64,000 nucleotides of DNA from Saccharothrix sp. S26 (GTDB lineage: Bacteria; Actinomycetota; Actinomycetes; Mycobacteriales; Pseudonocardiaceae): assembly GCF_021390395.1 (NCBI RefSeq), contig NZ_JAJUWT010000035.1, positions 1 through 64,000 on the forward strand, given 5' to 3'. A model generated the notes under the pieces. The model saw only the letters and a list, made by a program, of their open reading frames with translations, was not told the DNA's origin and did no database searches. Below, piece after piece: positions 9,420 through 19,023 of this stretch (position 1 is its first letter; each line of letters opens with the position of its first letter). The position numbers were made by a program, and so were the translations under genes.

Positions 9420-9570
9420 GAGTCGACCCCTTGGTGTCGTTGTGGCCGATAGCCGGGGCGCGACGGAGAAGGCCCGTGCTCGCGGAGCCCTCCGCCGCAC
9501 GGCGAGGGCAGGCCGAGCCTCCTCGACAACGGTGCCCGGCGCGCCTCCCACAGCGCGGCGGGAGCGGACT

Positions 9571-11154
9571 TCAACGTGCCCTCACGTGGTGACCTGGCGC
9601 GGGAGCGCCGGCGGGGTGTCGGGCGCTCCCCACGGCAGTGGCGGGCACCCGCGGTCCGGAACGGGGTGCGAGCCAGCGGGTCCACGCCTGCCACCAGGAC
9701 TCCTGACGCGACACCGAGCCGGCCGACCACACCGAGGGGTCGACCGGCAGAGGTGTCGGTCCCGTGCGGTAGGCGGCTTTGGGGCGCGGCGGGCTGATGA
9801 TGCCGCCGACGTGCCCGGAGGGCACCAAGTGGAACGCGACGTCACCGCCGAGCAACCGCGCGCTGCGGTACACCGTCTGCCAGGGGACGATGTGGTCCCG
9901 GACACCGGCGACCACGAAGGCGTCCTGGGTGGCGGTGGCGAGGTCCACCGGCCCGCCCCCGATCCGCAGCCGGCCGCGGGCCAGCGCGTTGTCGGTCGAC
10001 AACCGCAACGTCTCCTCGAAGAGGAGGCGGGGCACGTCCACCCCGTCCTCGCTCCACGACCAGATGTCGAAGGGCTCCGACCGCTCTCCCATCAGCCAGC
10101 CCGAGATCAACGGTTGCCACAGCGTGTCCCGCGAGCGCAGCAGATCGAGCAGCAGGCTGATCCGACCGGCATCGACCATACCGTCCTGTTTGGACAAGAC
10201 ACGGGTCAACAGCTTGATTTCCAGCTCCGACCACGGGTTGTCGCCTTCACCGGGCGAGGGGTGGTCGAGGGCGGACATCAGCAGCGTCAGCGACGCCGCA
10301 CCCGTCTCGCCGGTCGCCTTGAGCCGGGTGGCGAGGGACGCGGCGAGCATCCCGCCCGCGCACACTCCGACCAAGTGGGCTTCCGCGGCCCCGGTGATCT
10401 CCCGAACGACGTCCAGAGCGCGTAGCGGAACCCGTCGGAAGTACTCGTCCAACCCCACCTCCTCGTGGTGGGGCAGGGGGTTGCGCTGGCTGACGGCGAA
10501 CACCGTGAACCCTTCTCGGACCGCCCACTCGACGAGGCTGCGGCCCGGGGCCAGGTCGAAGATGTAGTACTTGTTCACCCACGCGGGGATGAGCAGCAGG
10601 GGGACCTGGTGCACCTCGGTGGTTCGCGGCTCGTACTGGAGCACTTCCATCAAGTCGTCCCGGTGCACGACCCGGCCGGGGGTGGCGGCCAGGTCCACGC
10701 CCAGGTGGTAGGCGCCTGGACGCGCCTTGGCCGGGCGGCCCTGGCGGCGCAGCACGTCGTCGAGGAAGTTTGCCGTGCCGCGGACCACGCTCGCGCCACG
10801 GGTGGCCACGGCGCGGCGGAGTGCTGCCGGGTTGCCGATGAGGGTGTTGGGGGGAGCCGACGCCTCGGCGACGACCTCCGCCAGGAGCCGCGCCTGCTGC
10901 CGGCGCCCCGCCGGCACGAACGGAGCCGCGGCGCTCGCCAGCACCAGTCTGCGCCACACCAGGTATCCCTGGAGCAGGAAGCGGTAGCCGGGGGAGTCCC
11001 AGGCGGGGTCGCGGAACCGTTCGTCACCGGAGTCCGGTCCGACCTCGATCGTCGTCAGCAGATCGTGGTACCACCGCCCCACTCCGACGCCCCGTCGTGT
11101 CCCCGAGCGTTCGGACCCGTCCCAGTCGTGCGTCTCGCGATCGTGCGGTGCCAC
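9571..11154 (-). CDS. Polyhydroxyalkanoate synthase-like acyltransferase (PhaC family)
   Basis: A 527-residue alpha/beta-hydrolase of the PhaC type. The lipase-like box has the catalytic cysteine (GVCAGG, Cys265), followed by Asp420 (AGVRDHIVPW) and His448 (PSGHVGG), the full Cys-Asp-His triad of PHA synthases. PLLLIPAWVNKYYIFDLAPG is the conserved loop before the core. PhaC polymerises 3-hydroxyacyl-CoA on the granule surface. No phaA, phaB, phaE, phaR or phasin gene is present, so a dedicated acyl-transfer role in this pathway is as likely as polyester storage. The GTG at 11154 has AGGAG about 9 nt upstream. The final 45 residues are unstructured and Ala/Pro/Arg-rich. Confidence 0.85.
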   Translation of the reverse strand: MAPHDRETHDWDGSERSGTRRGVGVGRWYHDLLTTIEVGPDSGDERFRDPAWDSPGYRFLLQGYLVWRRLVLASAAAPFVPAGRRQQARLLAEVVAEASAPPNTLIGNPAALRRAVATRGASVVRGTANFLDDVLRRQGRPAKARPGAYHLGVDLAATPGRVVHRDDLMEVLQYEPRTTEVHQVPLLLIPAWVNKYYIFDLAPGRSLVEWAVREGFTVFAVSQRNPLPHHEEVGLDEYFRRVPLRALDVVREITGAAEAHLVGVCAGGMLAASLATRLKATGETGAASLTLLMSALDHPSPGEGDNPWSELEIKLLTRVLSKQDGMVDAGRISLLLDLLRSRDTLWQPLISGWLMGERSEPFDIWSWSEDGVDVPRLLFEETLRLSTDNALARGRLRIGGGPVDLATATQDAFVVAGVRDHIVPWQTVYRSARLLGGDVAFHLVPSGHVGGIISPPRPKAAYRTGPTPLPVDPSVWSAGSVSRQESWWQAWTRWLAPRSGPRVPATAVGSARHPAGAPAPGHHVRAR

Positions 11155-11966
11155 TGGTCGTGCTCCTCACCGGATCGGTCGTCCCACGGAACGTCGCTGT
11201 GGTGGCAGTGGGAACCCTGGCACCGTCGGAGCGTGCCGCGGCAGAGGGCGGCGGGTGGCTGCGAGCCCGCGGGCAGCCACTACTGGTGCAAGAGCGTAGG
11301 ACCGCGCGGTGTTCGTCGGCAGGCGCATCGGCGGGGTCGCGGTTTCACCGGGAGGCGTGAAAGGCGCAGTGGGGTGGCTCGCGGTCGGGTCCGCGCCCCC
11401 GATCGTGACGCCACGGGCGTCAACAGGGTGCCGTCTCACGTGGATGGTGGCTGACTTGGCGAAACGGCCATCGGTCGCTTCGTCCGCTTCGTCGCGGTGG
11501 TTCCGGGTAGGGGCTTGAACCGCAGGTGTCCGGGTGTGGCGGCGGCGACGAGGGCGTGACGCGTGGCGGATCGGCCGACCACACGAGACAGTGCCGACGG
11601 ACGACGCGCGTCGCATCGTTGCATACGGTCGGTGGCGCGGAACCGGAAATCCGGGATCCAGCTACCTCGAAGGGGCATCGGCCCGGAGGACCTCCATGCA
11701 CAGCGCCACACCCGCCGAGCCGTCCACCACCGCACGCGTCATGGGGCATGGCTCCCCCCGTTCAGGACACCGGCGACGAGGTGACCACGGTGGGCGCCGA
11801 GCGTTCACCCCGGTGCCTGCCCTGCCACCCCCTGCACGCGGCCGGGATGCGCACGCCCGATCAACGCGCCCCGGTGCGCGGTTCGCACCAGCCGACGAGC
11901 CGGGCGCACCGCGTCCCGACGGAACACCGGTGCGACGCCGGTTCCCACGCTGAGAGAGGGAAGCAC
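11155..11966. other. Divergent intergenic region
   Basis: About 810 bp between the PhaC-like gene and the oppositely directed ketoacid decarboxylase. Long open frames cross it on both strands, but they are arginine/proline-rich shadows without domains. It presumably holds both promoters; I see no clear palindrome. Confidence 0.4.
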
Positions 11967-13712
11967 ATGACGACCAGCCGAGCGGACACGAGCGCCACGG
12001 TGATCGACCACATCCTGGACCGCCTGAGTTCCTTGGGAGTGAGGCACCTGTTCGGCATGCCGGGGGACTACAACCTGAAGGTGCTCGATCGCGTGGTGGC
12101 CCACCCCGGGGTGGAGTGGGTCGGGACGACGAACGAGCTGGGAGCCGCGTACGCCGCCGACGGCTACGGGCGTGTCAACGGCTTCGGCGCGCTGCTGACC
12201 ACGTTCGGGGTGGGCGAGCTGAACGCGATCAACGGCGTGGCGGGCAGCTACGCCGAGCGCGTCCCGGTGCTCCACATCGCGATCGGACCGACCACGACCA
12301 CCGAGCAGGCGGGCAGCGCGGTCCACCACACCATGGGGGACGGTGATCTCGACCGGTTCGCCCGCGCGCACCGGCAGGTGGTGTGCGCGGACGCGGTGCT
12401 GCGACCCGAGGACGCCCAGTCCGAGGTCGACCGCGTGGTGACGGCCTGCCTGCGGGAGCGCCGGCCCGGGTACCTGCGGGTGCCGCGCGACGTCGCCCTC
12501 GGTCCCGCGTCGCCGCTCCCGCCCCTGGAGCGGCCGGACCTGAAGTCGGCGGACCTCGACAGCCTCGAGGCGTTCCGCGCCGCGGCCCGGGCGCGGCTCG
12601 CCGGGTCGGGCGAGGTCGCCGTGCTGACGGACTTCCTGGTGGACCGATTCGACGCCCGCGCGGAGCTGGCCGCGCTGCTGGCGTCCGGTTCGCTCCCGCA
12701 CGCGACGACGTTCGGTGGCAAGACCGTGGTGGACGAGCACACCCCCGGATTCCTCGGGTTGTACTCAGGCGCCATGAGCAGGGCGGACGTCCGCGCCGCC
12801 ATCGACCGCGCGGACCCGCTGATCATGGCGGGTGTGCTGCTCACCGATCACATCACCGGCAAGTTCACGCACGAATTCGATCCGGGGAAGGCCATCGACC
12901 TCGGACCGACCACCGCTCGGGTGAACGGCGTCGCCTTCCCCGGCGTGCCGCTGGCGGCCGCGCTGACGGCGCTGGCCGCGCTGATCGAGGAGCGCCGCCG
13001 TCCCCCTGCTCGCACGTCCGCCGTCACGCGGCCCTCGGAGGGCTCGTCGGCGACGAACGTCTTGACGACGGTGAAGAACTCCGCCGCAGCTCTCACCCGG
13101 ACGTGGTGCGGGCGCTTGATCCCGCTGACCCAGTCCTACCTCTGGAAGGCCTTGGGTGAGACGTTGCGGCCCCACCACAGCGTCTACGCCGACAGCGGCA
13201 CGGTGCTCTTCGGCTCGGCGGACCAGCGCTTCCCCAGTGGCGCCCGCTTCGTCTCGCAACCGCTGTGGTCCTCCATCGGTTACTGCGTCCCCGCGCTGCT
13301 CGGCGGGCAACTCGCCGATCCGGTCCGGCGCGGGCTCCTGCTCATCGGCGACGGCGCGGCTCAACTCACCGCACCGGAACTCGGCGTGATCGGCCGACAC
13401 CGGCTCAACCCGATCGTGCTCCTGGTGAACAACCACGGCTACACGGTCGAGCGGACCACCCACGGAAGGCGGGCCGTCTACAACGAAGTGGTGCGCTGGC
13501 ACTGGTCCGGGATGCCGGCCGCGCTCGGCGTGCCGGACCCGCTCGTGCTGTCCGCTCGCACGCCCGCCGATCTGGACAAGGCGCTCGCCCGAGCCGCCTC
13601 CACCACGGACCGGCTCGTCCTCATCGAGGCGTTCCTCCTCAAGGACGATGTGCCATCGGCGTTCCTCCGCATGATCGCCAACCGTCCCGACAAGGCGAAG
13701 TGGGTGCCGTGA
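11967..13712 (+). CDS. Thiamine-diphosphate 2-ketoacid decarboxylase (indolepyruvate/pyruvate decarboxylase family)
   Basis: 581 residues, the length of pyruvate, indolepyruvate and branched-chain ketoacid decarboxylases, which release CO2 from a 2-keto acid to give an aldehyde. Catalytic Glu57 lies in NELGAAYAADGYGR. The His-His pair that marks decarboxylases rather than acetolactate synthases is present (VHHTMGDGD, His120-His121). The ThDP/Mg motif runs from GDGAAQLTAPELG (about 461) to NNHGYTVE. Residues about 335-360 carry a low-complexity linker. The ATG at 11967 follows GAGAGAGGG; an in-frame extension to 11526 is not protein-like. With valine dehydrogenase and leuA-D nearby, a branched 2-keto acid is the natural substrate (inference). 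Confidence 0.88.
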   Translation: MTTSRADTSATVIDHILDRLSSLGVRHLFGMPGDYNLKVLDRVVAHPGVEWVGTTNELGAAYAADGYGRVNGFGALLTTFGVGELNAINGVAGSYAERVPVLHIAIGPTTTTEQAGSAVHHTMGDGDLDRFARAHRQVVCADAVLRPEDAQSEVDRVVTACLRERRPGYLRVPRDVALGPASPLPPLERPDLKSADLDSLEAFRAAARARLAGSGEVAVLTDFLVDRFDARAELAALLASGSLPHATTFGGKTVVDEHTPGFLGLYSGAMSRADVRAAIDRADPLIMAGVLLTDHITGKFTHEFDPGKAIDLGPTTARVNGVAFPGVPLAAALTALAALIEERRRPPARTSAVTRPSEGSSATNVLTTVKNSAAALTRTWCGRLIPLTQSYLWKALGETLRPHHSVYADSGTVLFGSADQRFPSGARFVSQPLWSSIGYCVPALLGGQLADPVRRGLLLIGDGAAQLTAPELGVIGRHRLNPIVLLVNNHGYTVERTTHGRRAVYNEVVRWHWSGMPAALGVPDPLVLSARTPADLDKALARAASTTDRLVLIEAFLLKDDVPSAFLRMIANRPDKAKWVP

Positions 13713-13789
13713 GCGACGCCGGCCACCGCTTGGTCGGCAGCGTCCGCACTTCGAGCGAGGAGGACATCTCGATGATCGTGTCAAGCCGC

Positions 13790-14400
13790 GTGGGTGGCGG
13801 GTCGTGGCGCGGTCGGTGTGAACGTCCGCCGTCACGCAGGAGCGCCCGGCGCATGTCGTCGGTGACGCGTCCGGAGTCGTTCGGGACCGGGACCAGGCCG
13901 GCGCAGGAGGCCAGGCGGCCCGGAGTGCCGAAAGCGGTGAGGTCACCGCCGGTGACCACGACGAGCTCGGCCCCGAGGTGAGGACCGATGCCTGGCAGCG
14001 ACTCGATGATGTGGGGCTGTGGCTGTGTCCGGAACCGGCTGGTGACCACCTCGTCGGTGTCCGTGATCCTCACGGTGTCCGGTCAGCCGGGCGAGCTCGA
14101 CCACCAGGTCGTCGGACGCGGTCACCGGTGACAGGTCGGTGTGCATCCGGGTGGTCTCGGCGATCACCCTGGCGTCGGTCTTCACCTCGCCCCGGAAGGC
14201 GCCGGACATCAGGTTGACCGCACGGCCGGGTACGTGGACCACCCGCTGTCCGGCGGCGACCAGCACTGCGACCGACAGCGTGGCCGCGTGGCCGGTCAGG
14301 CCGACAACCAGACGCACCTCGGTCGCCGTTCCCGCGGCCCGCGCCACGAGCTGCTCGATCGCGGCCTGGTAGTTGGCCGGCCGCAGCCACACCCCATCAC
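13790..14400 (-). pseudogene. IS110-family transposase remnant
   Basis: Two frames on the minus strand together give parts of an IS110 (DEDD) transposase. From about 14400 the frame reads VPGRAVNLMSGAFRGEVKTD and DARVIAETTRMHTDLSPVTA, the N-terminal RuvC-like half. From about 14073 another frame gives LPGIGPHLGAELVVVTGGDL and LASCAGLVPVPNDSGRV, the C-terminal transposase_20 half. The first catalytic Asp region and the middle are missing and the frame is broken, so it is inactive. It separates the decarboxylase from the hydrolase gene. Confidence 0.8.
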
Positions 14401-14453
14401 CCCCGGGCATCCGGGGCACCAACCCCGAACAACATCGACTTTAGGGAACCGCC

Positions 14454-15353
14454 ATGACCGCCTCCACCGCTGAGCGAACGCTGGAGATCGAGGAGCACTG
14501 GATCGACGTGGACGGTACGGCCACCCGCTACCTGGAGGCCGGCACCGGCCCTCCCGTCCTGTTGATCCCGGGCGAGGGCTCCGTGGCCGAGGAGTGGTAC
14601 GACGTCGTCCAAGGCCTGGCGGGCCGGTACCGGGCGGTCGCAATCGATCTGCCGGGCTATGGCTACACCGAGCCGATCACCGACACGTCCGCTGCGGCGT
14701 TGGCGGCGTTCGTGTGGCGATTCGTCCGGGCCCTGGGCTTGCGGCGACCCGTGCTCATCGGGCACTCGTTGGGAGGAGCGGTGGCGATCCGCGCTGCTCT
14801 GGAACAGCCGAGTGGGGTGCCGGCGCTGGTCCTGGTCGGCTCCGCCGATCTGGGACGCGCCATCAACCCGCTCGCGATCCTGCAGTCCGTCACCCCGCTG
14901 GGAGATCTGACGGTGTGGCTGGTCCCGGTGCTGCCGGGAGGCCCCTGGTTGCACGCCGCGGTGGTGGCGCTGTTCGGATCGTTCCGGCCATGGCGCATCC
15001 ACCGGGCCTGGTGGTCGAGCCAGGCACGGGTCCTCTCCACGCCGGTGGCGCTGGAGACGAGCCTGCGCGCGCAACGCGCCGCGGTCGGGTTGTTCGGGCA
15101 GCGCGACCCCGTTCTGGGCCGGTTGGGCGAGTTGCCGATGCCGACTCTGGTCGCCTGGGGCCTGCAGGACCGGCAGCTGCCCTTCTGGCAGGGCATCGCG
15201 GCTCGCCGGAGACTGCGCCGCGGACGGCTGGTCCTGGTCCCCCACGCCAGCCACTTCCTGCCGGCGGAGGCCCCTGAAGAGCTGGTCCGGGTGGTCCGGC
15301 GGTTCCTCGCCGAGGTGAGCGACGACCAGGCCCGCGGGGAGTGGTTGTCATGA
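14454..15353 (+). CDS. Alpha/beta hydrolase
   Basis: 299 residues with a complete triad: nucleophile Ser105 in GHSLGG, Asp239 (WGLQDRQLP) and His267 (PHASHFLP). The oxyanion region is LLIPGEGS. This is a generic alpha/beta hydrolase of the ester, lactone or epoxide type; the lid around 150-190 is hydrophobic (VWLVPVLPGGPW), suggesting a greasy substrate. Its stop overlaps the ATG of the following flavoprotein by 4 nt, so the two are translationally coupled and probably act in one pathway. The start at 14454 follows GGGAACCGCC. Confidence 0.85.
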   Translation: MTASTAERTLEIEEHWIDVDGTATRYLEAGTGPPVLLIPGEGSVAEEWYDVVQGLAGRYRAVAIDLPGYGYTEPITDTSAAALAAFVWRFVRALGLRRPVLIGHSLGGAVAIRAALEQPSGVPALVLVGSADLGRAINPLAILQSVTPLGDLTVWLVPVLPGGPWLHAAVVALFGSFRPWRIHRAWWSSQARVLSTPVALETSLRAQRAAVGLFGQRDPVLGRLGELPMPTLVAWGLQDRQLPFWQGIAARRRLRRGRLVLVPHASHFLPAEAPEELVRVVRRFLAEVSDDQARGEWLS

Positions 15354-17011
15354 GCGACATGGCGGACGTCATCGTCGTCGGTGCCGGGTTGGCGGGCCTC
15401 GTCGCGACCTTCGAGCTGGCCAGGTTCGGACGGCGGGTGCTCGTGGTCGAGCAGGAGAACGAAGCGAACCTCGGCGGGCAGGCGCATTGGGCGCAGGGCG
15501 CCCTGTTCCTGGTGGACAGCCCGGAGCAACGGCGGCTGTGCATCAAGGACTCGCTGGAACTGGCGCGGTCCGACTGGCTGTGCACAGCGGCCTTCGACCG
15601 CGATCACGAGGACCACTGGGCTCGCGCCTGGGCCGAGTCGTACCTGGCCTTCGCCGCCGGCGGCAAGCGCGACTACCTGCGCGGGCTCGGGCTGACCCTG
15701 ATGCCCAACGTCGGCTGGTTCGAGCGCGGCGCCGGCATCGCGGCCGGTCCCGGCAACTCCGTGCCCCGGGCGCACGTCGCCTGGGGTTGCGGCCCTGAGG
15801 TCGTGCGGGTCTTCCGCGACCCCGTGCTGGAAGCCTCCGCGCGCGGGTCGGTGACCTTCAAGCACCGGCACCGGGTCGATGAGATCATCGTGGAAGGTGG
15901 AACCGCGGTCGGTGTGCGCGGTGCGCTGCTGGCGCCTTCGGACGCGCCGCGCGGCGCTCCCTCCACCCGGCGGGAAGTCGGTGCGTTCGACCTGCGGGCG
16001 CAAGCGGTGCTCGTCACCTCGGGCGGCATGGGCGGGAACCTCGACCTGGTCCGCACCAACTGGCCGACCGGCCGCCTCGGACCCTTCCCGGAGTCGATGC
16101 TCGTCGGCGTGCCGGCGCACGTCGACGGGCGGATGCTGGAGATCACCGCGCGCGCCGGCGGCTCGGTGGTCAACCTGGACCGGATGTGGCACTACTCCGA
16201 GGGCCTCAGGCACCACAGCCCGGTCTGGCCCCGCCACGCGGCGCACTTCGTGCCCGGACCCTCGGCCCTGTGGCTGGACCCGACAGGGCGGCGTCTACCG
16301 CCGCCGCTGTTCCCGGGCCACACCTCGGGGAACGTGCTGCGACACCTGGGGCAGACCGGCCACTCCCACTCCTGGCTCATCATGACCCGGACGATGCTGG
16401 ACAAGGAGTTCGAGATGTCGGGGTCCGCCGAGAACCCCGACCTGACCGACAAGAACCACGCACTGCTGCTGTTGCGGTTGAAGAAGAGCCTGATGAAGCC
16501 GGTGCGCGACTTCCTCGAACGGGGCGAGGACGTCGTGGTCCGCCGGGAGTTGCCCGCGCTCGTGGAGGCGATGAACGCGCTCACCCCCAGGGCACCGCTG
16601 GACCTCGCGCGCGTGGAGCACGAGGCCCGGACGCGCGACTTGCAGGTGCGTAACGAGTACTCGAAGGACCTGCAGCTGATGTCGGTGCGCAACGTGCGCG
16701 AGTACCAGGTTGAACGGGTGATGCGCACCGCCGGCCCGCACCGGCTGCTCGACCCCGCGCACGGGCCGCTGTACGGGATCCGGCTGAATATGTTCACCCG
16801 CAAGACCTTGGGCGGGGTGCAGACCGACCTCGACTCGCAGGTGGTGCGCCCGGACGGGTCCGTCGTCGACGGCTTGTACGCGGCCGGTGAGACGGCCGGG
16901 TTCGGCGGCGGGGGAATGCACGGCTACCACGCCCTTGAAGGCGGATTCCTCGGCGGGTGCATCTTCACCGGCCGGGTCGCCGGGCGCGCGATCCACCGGA
17001 GGCTGGCATGA
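15350..17011 (+). CDS. FAD-binding dehydrogenase (KstD / fumarate-reductase flavoprotein family)
   Basis: 553 residues. The dinucleotide-binding motif VIVVGAGLAGLVATFELAR is at the N-terminus, with an EQEN acidic end to strand 2. The C-terminal FAD motif GLYAAGETAGFGGGGMHGYH closes the protein, followed by LEGGFLGGCIFTGRVAG. This matches the actinobacterial FAD-binding dehydrogenase group related to 3-ketosteroid delta1-dehydrogenase, which introduces double bonds next to carbonyls. The substrate is unknown and no other steroid genes are nearby. The ATG at 15350 overlaps the hydrolase stop (ATGA); the frame could start 9 nt earlier, but coupling favours 15350. Confidence 0.85.
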   Translation: MSDMADVIVVGAGLAGLVATFELARFGRRVLVVEQENEANLGGQAHWAQGALFLVDSPEQRRLCIKDSLELARSDWLCTAAFDRDHEDHWARAWAESYLAFAAGGKRDYLRGLGLTLMPNVGWFERGAGIAAGPGNSVPRAHVAWGCGPEVVRVFRDPVLEASARGSVTFKHRHRVDEIIVEGGTAVGVRGALLAPSDAPRGAPSTRREVGAFDLRAQAVLVTSGGMGGNLDLVRTNWPTGRLGPFPESMLVGVPAHVDGRMLEITARAGGSVVNLDRMWHYSEGLRHHSPVWPRHAAHFVPGPSALWLDPTGRRLPPPLFPGHTSGNVLRHLGQTGHSHSWLIMTRTMLDKEFEMSGSAENPDLTDKNHALLLLRLKKSLMKPVRDFLERGEDVVVRRELPALVEAMNALTPRAPLDLARVEHEARTRDLQVRNEYSKDLQLMSVRNVREYQVERVMRTAGPHRLLDPAHGPLYGIRLNMFTRKTLGGVQTDLDSQVVRPDGSVVDGLYAAGETAGFGGGGMHGYHALEGGFLGGCIFTGRVAGRAIHRRLA

Positions 17012-17265
17012 GCCACCGATGACCTCCGCGTCCCGGGGGCACGGACCGGTCGACCGCCGCTTCCGGCGCGATGTCCCCGGACAGCTCGGAGCAGCCCGGC
17101 AGCACGGTGACGCCGCCGCCGGTGGCACCGCACCTCTCCACCGTCCGAGCGGCGGCCCGGCGAGCGGCACCTCGCCCGGGTCGACGGGGCCGTGACGCCG
17201 TCACGACCCGCGCCGCGGACGCGATTCTCGCCCGACGACCGGGCGACCGAGGGAAGGACAGGGAC

Positions 17266-17874
17266 ATGAAGCGCTCGCAATCGCGGGGAAGAACGCGGTG
17301 GGCCCGGTTCGCCGGGATCCTCGGATTGGGGCTCGCCGGAGCGGCGCTGCTGCTCACAGGACTGTCGCGGGGAGCACTCGCGGCGTCGTTCACGGTGTCC
17401 GGTGGCACGTTCAAGATCAGTGCCGACAGGCTGGTGGGCGAAGGTTTCGTCCAATACGGTGATGTCGACCAGGGCACCGGTGGAGCCCACCCCGTCGCGG
17501 TGGGCGCCTTCCGCAAGGCCACGCTGGACAACTTCTGCCAGTCGGTGTTCTTGCCGCAGGTCCCCATGGTCGGGGACATCACCCTGGTGCTCGCTTCGGG
17601 TGGGCCCGGCGGAATGGAAGCCACGGACATCATCATCGGCATCTCCTCGCTCACCGGCGACCTCCTCCTGACCGACACCCAGATCGGCATCGACGCCGCC
17701 CTGTTGTCCAAGGGGCCGGACGCGGCGAAGGGCAGGGCGGGATCGTTCGGGTTGCAGGCCGGCCACGCGACCATCGGCCAACTGCGGCAGACGGCTTGGA
17801 GCACCAACGCCCAGACCTTGCGGCTGAAGAACCTCGCGCTGTCGCTGAGGAGTGGCAAGAATGAATGCTTCTGA
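17266..17874 (+). CDS. DUF6230 family secreted/membrane-anchored protein
   Basis: 202 residues. A basic N-terminus (KRSQSRGRTR) and one hydrophobic stretch (FAGILGLGLAGAALLLTG) look like a signal peptide or anchor. The rest is beta-rich, with FTVSGGTFKISADRLVGEGF and a single cysteine near residue 91. The pattern fits DUF6230, found next to DUF6114 in streptomycetes and relatives; the function is unknown. The next gene (DUF6114) starts 27 nt after its stop. The ATG at 17266 has GAGGGAAGGA upstream. It is not obviously metabolic, so this pair may provide an envelope or transport role for the surrounding block (inference). Confidence 0.75.
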   Translation: MKRSQSRGRTRWARFAGILGLGLAGAALLLTGLSRGALAASFTVSGGTFKISADRLVGEGFVQYGDVDQGTGGAHPVAVGAFRKATLDNFCQSVFLPQVPMVGDITLVLASGGPGGMEATDIIIGISSLTGDLLLTDTQIGIDAALLSKGPDAAKGRAGSFGLQAGHATIGQLRQTAWSTNAQTLRLKNLALSLRSGKNECF

Positions 17875-17901
17875 GTCCGCCCACGGCCACAGGTCGTCCC
17901 G

Positions 17902-18849
17902 GTGAGCGGCGTGCTCGGGCGGGTCAAGGCCGGATGGCGGGCGTTCCAGGGCTGGCGACGGCGCCGGCCCTTCGGGGCCGGGATGTTCCTGCTGCCCGCC
18001 TCCGTCGCGGTAGGACTTCCGCCGTACGCCTCGTTCCGGCTGGGTGACGTGGTGCTCTCGATCAGGACCATGGGCGGGATGTCGGCGCTGCTGATCGGCG
18101 CTCTGCTCCTGATCTGCGCGGTGTCGTTGTGGAGCAGGCCGCAGTACCGGGTGGCGGCCGGTGTCACCGCGATCCTCGTGTCGCTGGTCGCGCTGGTCAG
18201 CAGCAACCTCGGAGGATTCCTGGTGGGCACCGCGCTGGGGCTCGTAGGCGGGGCGTTGGCCGTTTCCTGGGCGCCGCCGACCGCCGACGAGGGGGATGAT
18301 GACCAGGAAGGCGGGTCGGGCCCGTCACGGGCCCGACTCACCGGGGTGGCGGTCCTCCTCGTCGGCGCGGTGGTCGGTGCACCGGCCGCTTCCCCGTCGG
18401 CTTCCTCCGCCACCACCACCGCTGTTCCGTCCGGACGGGTGTGGGTGCTGACGGCCACCGCCCTGCACCTGACCGGGTTGCAGTACCACGGCGTGAGCAC
18501 CACGAGAGTGGGTGGCGCGACGGTCGAGGTGCTCAGGTTCACCGTCGACCGCATCGACATCACCAGCCTGGTCCAGGTGAGCGAGCTGGTCGACGGCCAC
18601 CTGGGTCGGATCACCGCACCACCCGGGAGCGTCTCGACCGCCACCGGTCAGCCGGTCGAGCTGCTCACCCTGCGGTTGAAGGGAACCCTGAGCGTGCTCG
18701 GCCTCGTCGGCCTCCCCGTCGACTTCACCCCCGACCACCCTCCGCCGCTGGTGCTGCCCAGCCTCACCTTCACCGACGTAACCGTGGTCAACACCGACCT
18801 CAGGCACGCCCGCCTGACCATCTCCGCCGCGAAGATCACCATCACCTGA
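17902..18849 (+). CDS. DUF6114 family membrane protein
   Basis: 315 residues. The N-terminal half has four hydrophobic segments between about residues 25 and 125, starting GAGMFLLPASVAVGLPPYAS, typical of DUF6114. A Gly/Asp/Glu-rich linker (about 128-145), another hydrophobic stretch and an Ala/Ser/Thr linker follow. The C-terminal half is a beta-rich, probably extracellular domain resembling the mature part of the DUF6230 neighbour (FTVDRIDITSLV). This long C-terminal extension is more than the DUF6114 core. The GTG at 17902 has no strong ribosome site, so coupling to the upstream gene is possible. Function unknown. Confidence 0.75.
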   Translation: MSGVLGRVKAGWRAFQGWRRRRPFGAGMFLLPASVAVGLPPYASFRLGDVVLSIRTMGGMSALLIGALLLICAVSLWSRPQYRVAAGVTAILVSLVALVSSNLGGFLVGTALGLVGGALAVSWAPPTADEGDDDQEGGSGPSRARLTGVAVLLVGAVVGAPAASPSASSATTTAVPSGRVWVLTATALHLTGLQYHGVSTTRVGGATVEVLRFTVDRIDITSLVQVSELVDGHLGRITAPPGSVSTATGQPVELLTLRLKGTLSVLGLVGLPVDFTPDHPPPLVLPSLTFTDVTVVNTDLRHARLTISAAKITIT

Positions 18850-18857
18850 CCGGCCCT

Positions 18858-18882
18858 CCGACCGGCGCCGCGCTCCGGTCGG
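18858..18882. terminator. Hairpin after DUF6114
   Basis: Perfect 8-bp stem CCGACCGG / CCGGTCGG with a 9-nt loop, 8 nt after the DUF6114 stop. GC-rich hairpins without a T tract often serve as terminators in actinobacteria. Confidence 0.55.
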
Positions 18883-18981
18883 CGGACGGCCTCGGCGTAG
18901 GTGGCCGACCGAGGGCGAGGACCGGGAACAGCCGGACTTCGGCTCGTACCGGGCTCGATCAACCGAATCACGCGCAGGGAC

Positions 18982-19022
18982 GGGGTGGGTGGCCTGGACG
19001 AGACGTCCGGGCCACCCACCCC
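18982..19022. terminator. Long GC hairpin (terminator-like)
   Basis: GGGGTGGGTGGCC (18982-18994) pairs perfectly with GGCCACCCACCCC (19010-19022); inside, GGAC pairs with GTCC around a 5-nt loop. It forms a very stable stem in the gap before the acyl-CoA ligase gene and would stop read-through from either side. Confidence 0.65.
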
Positions 19023-19023
19023 G

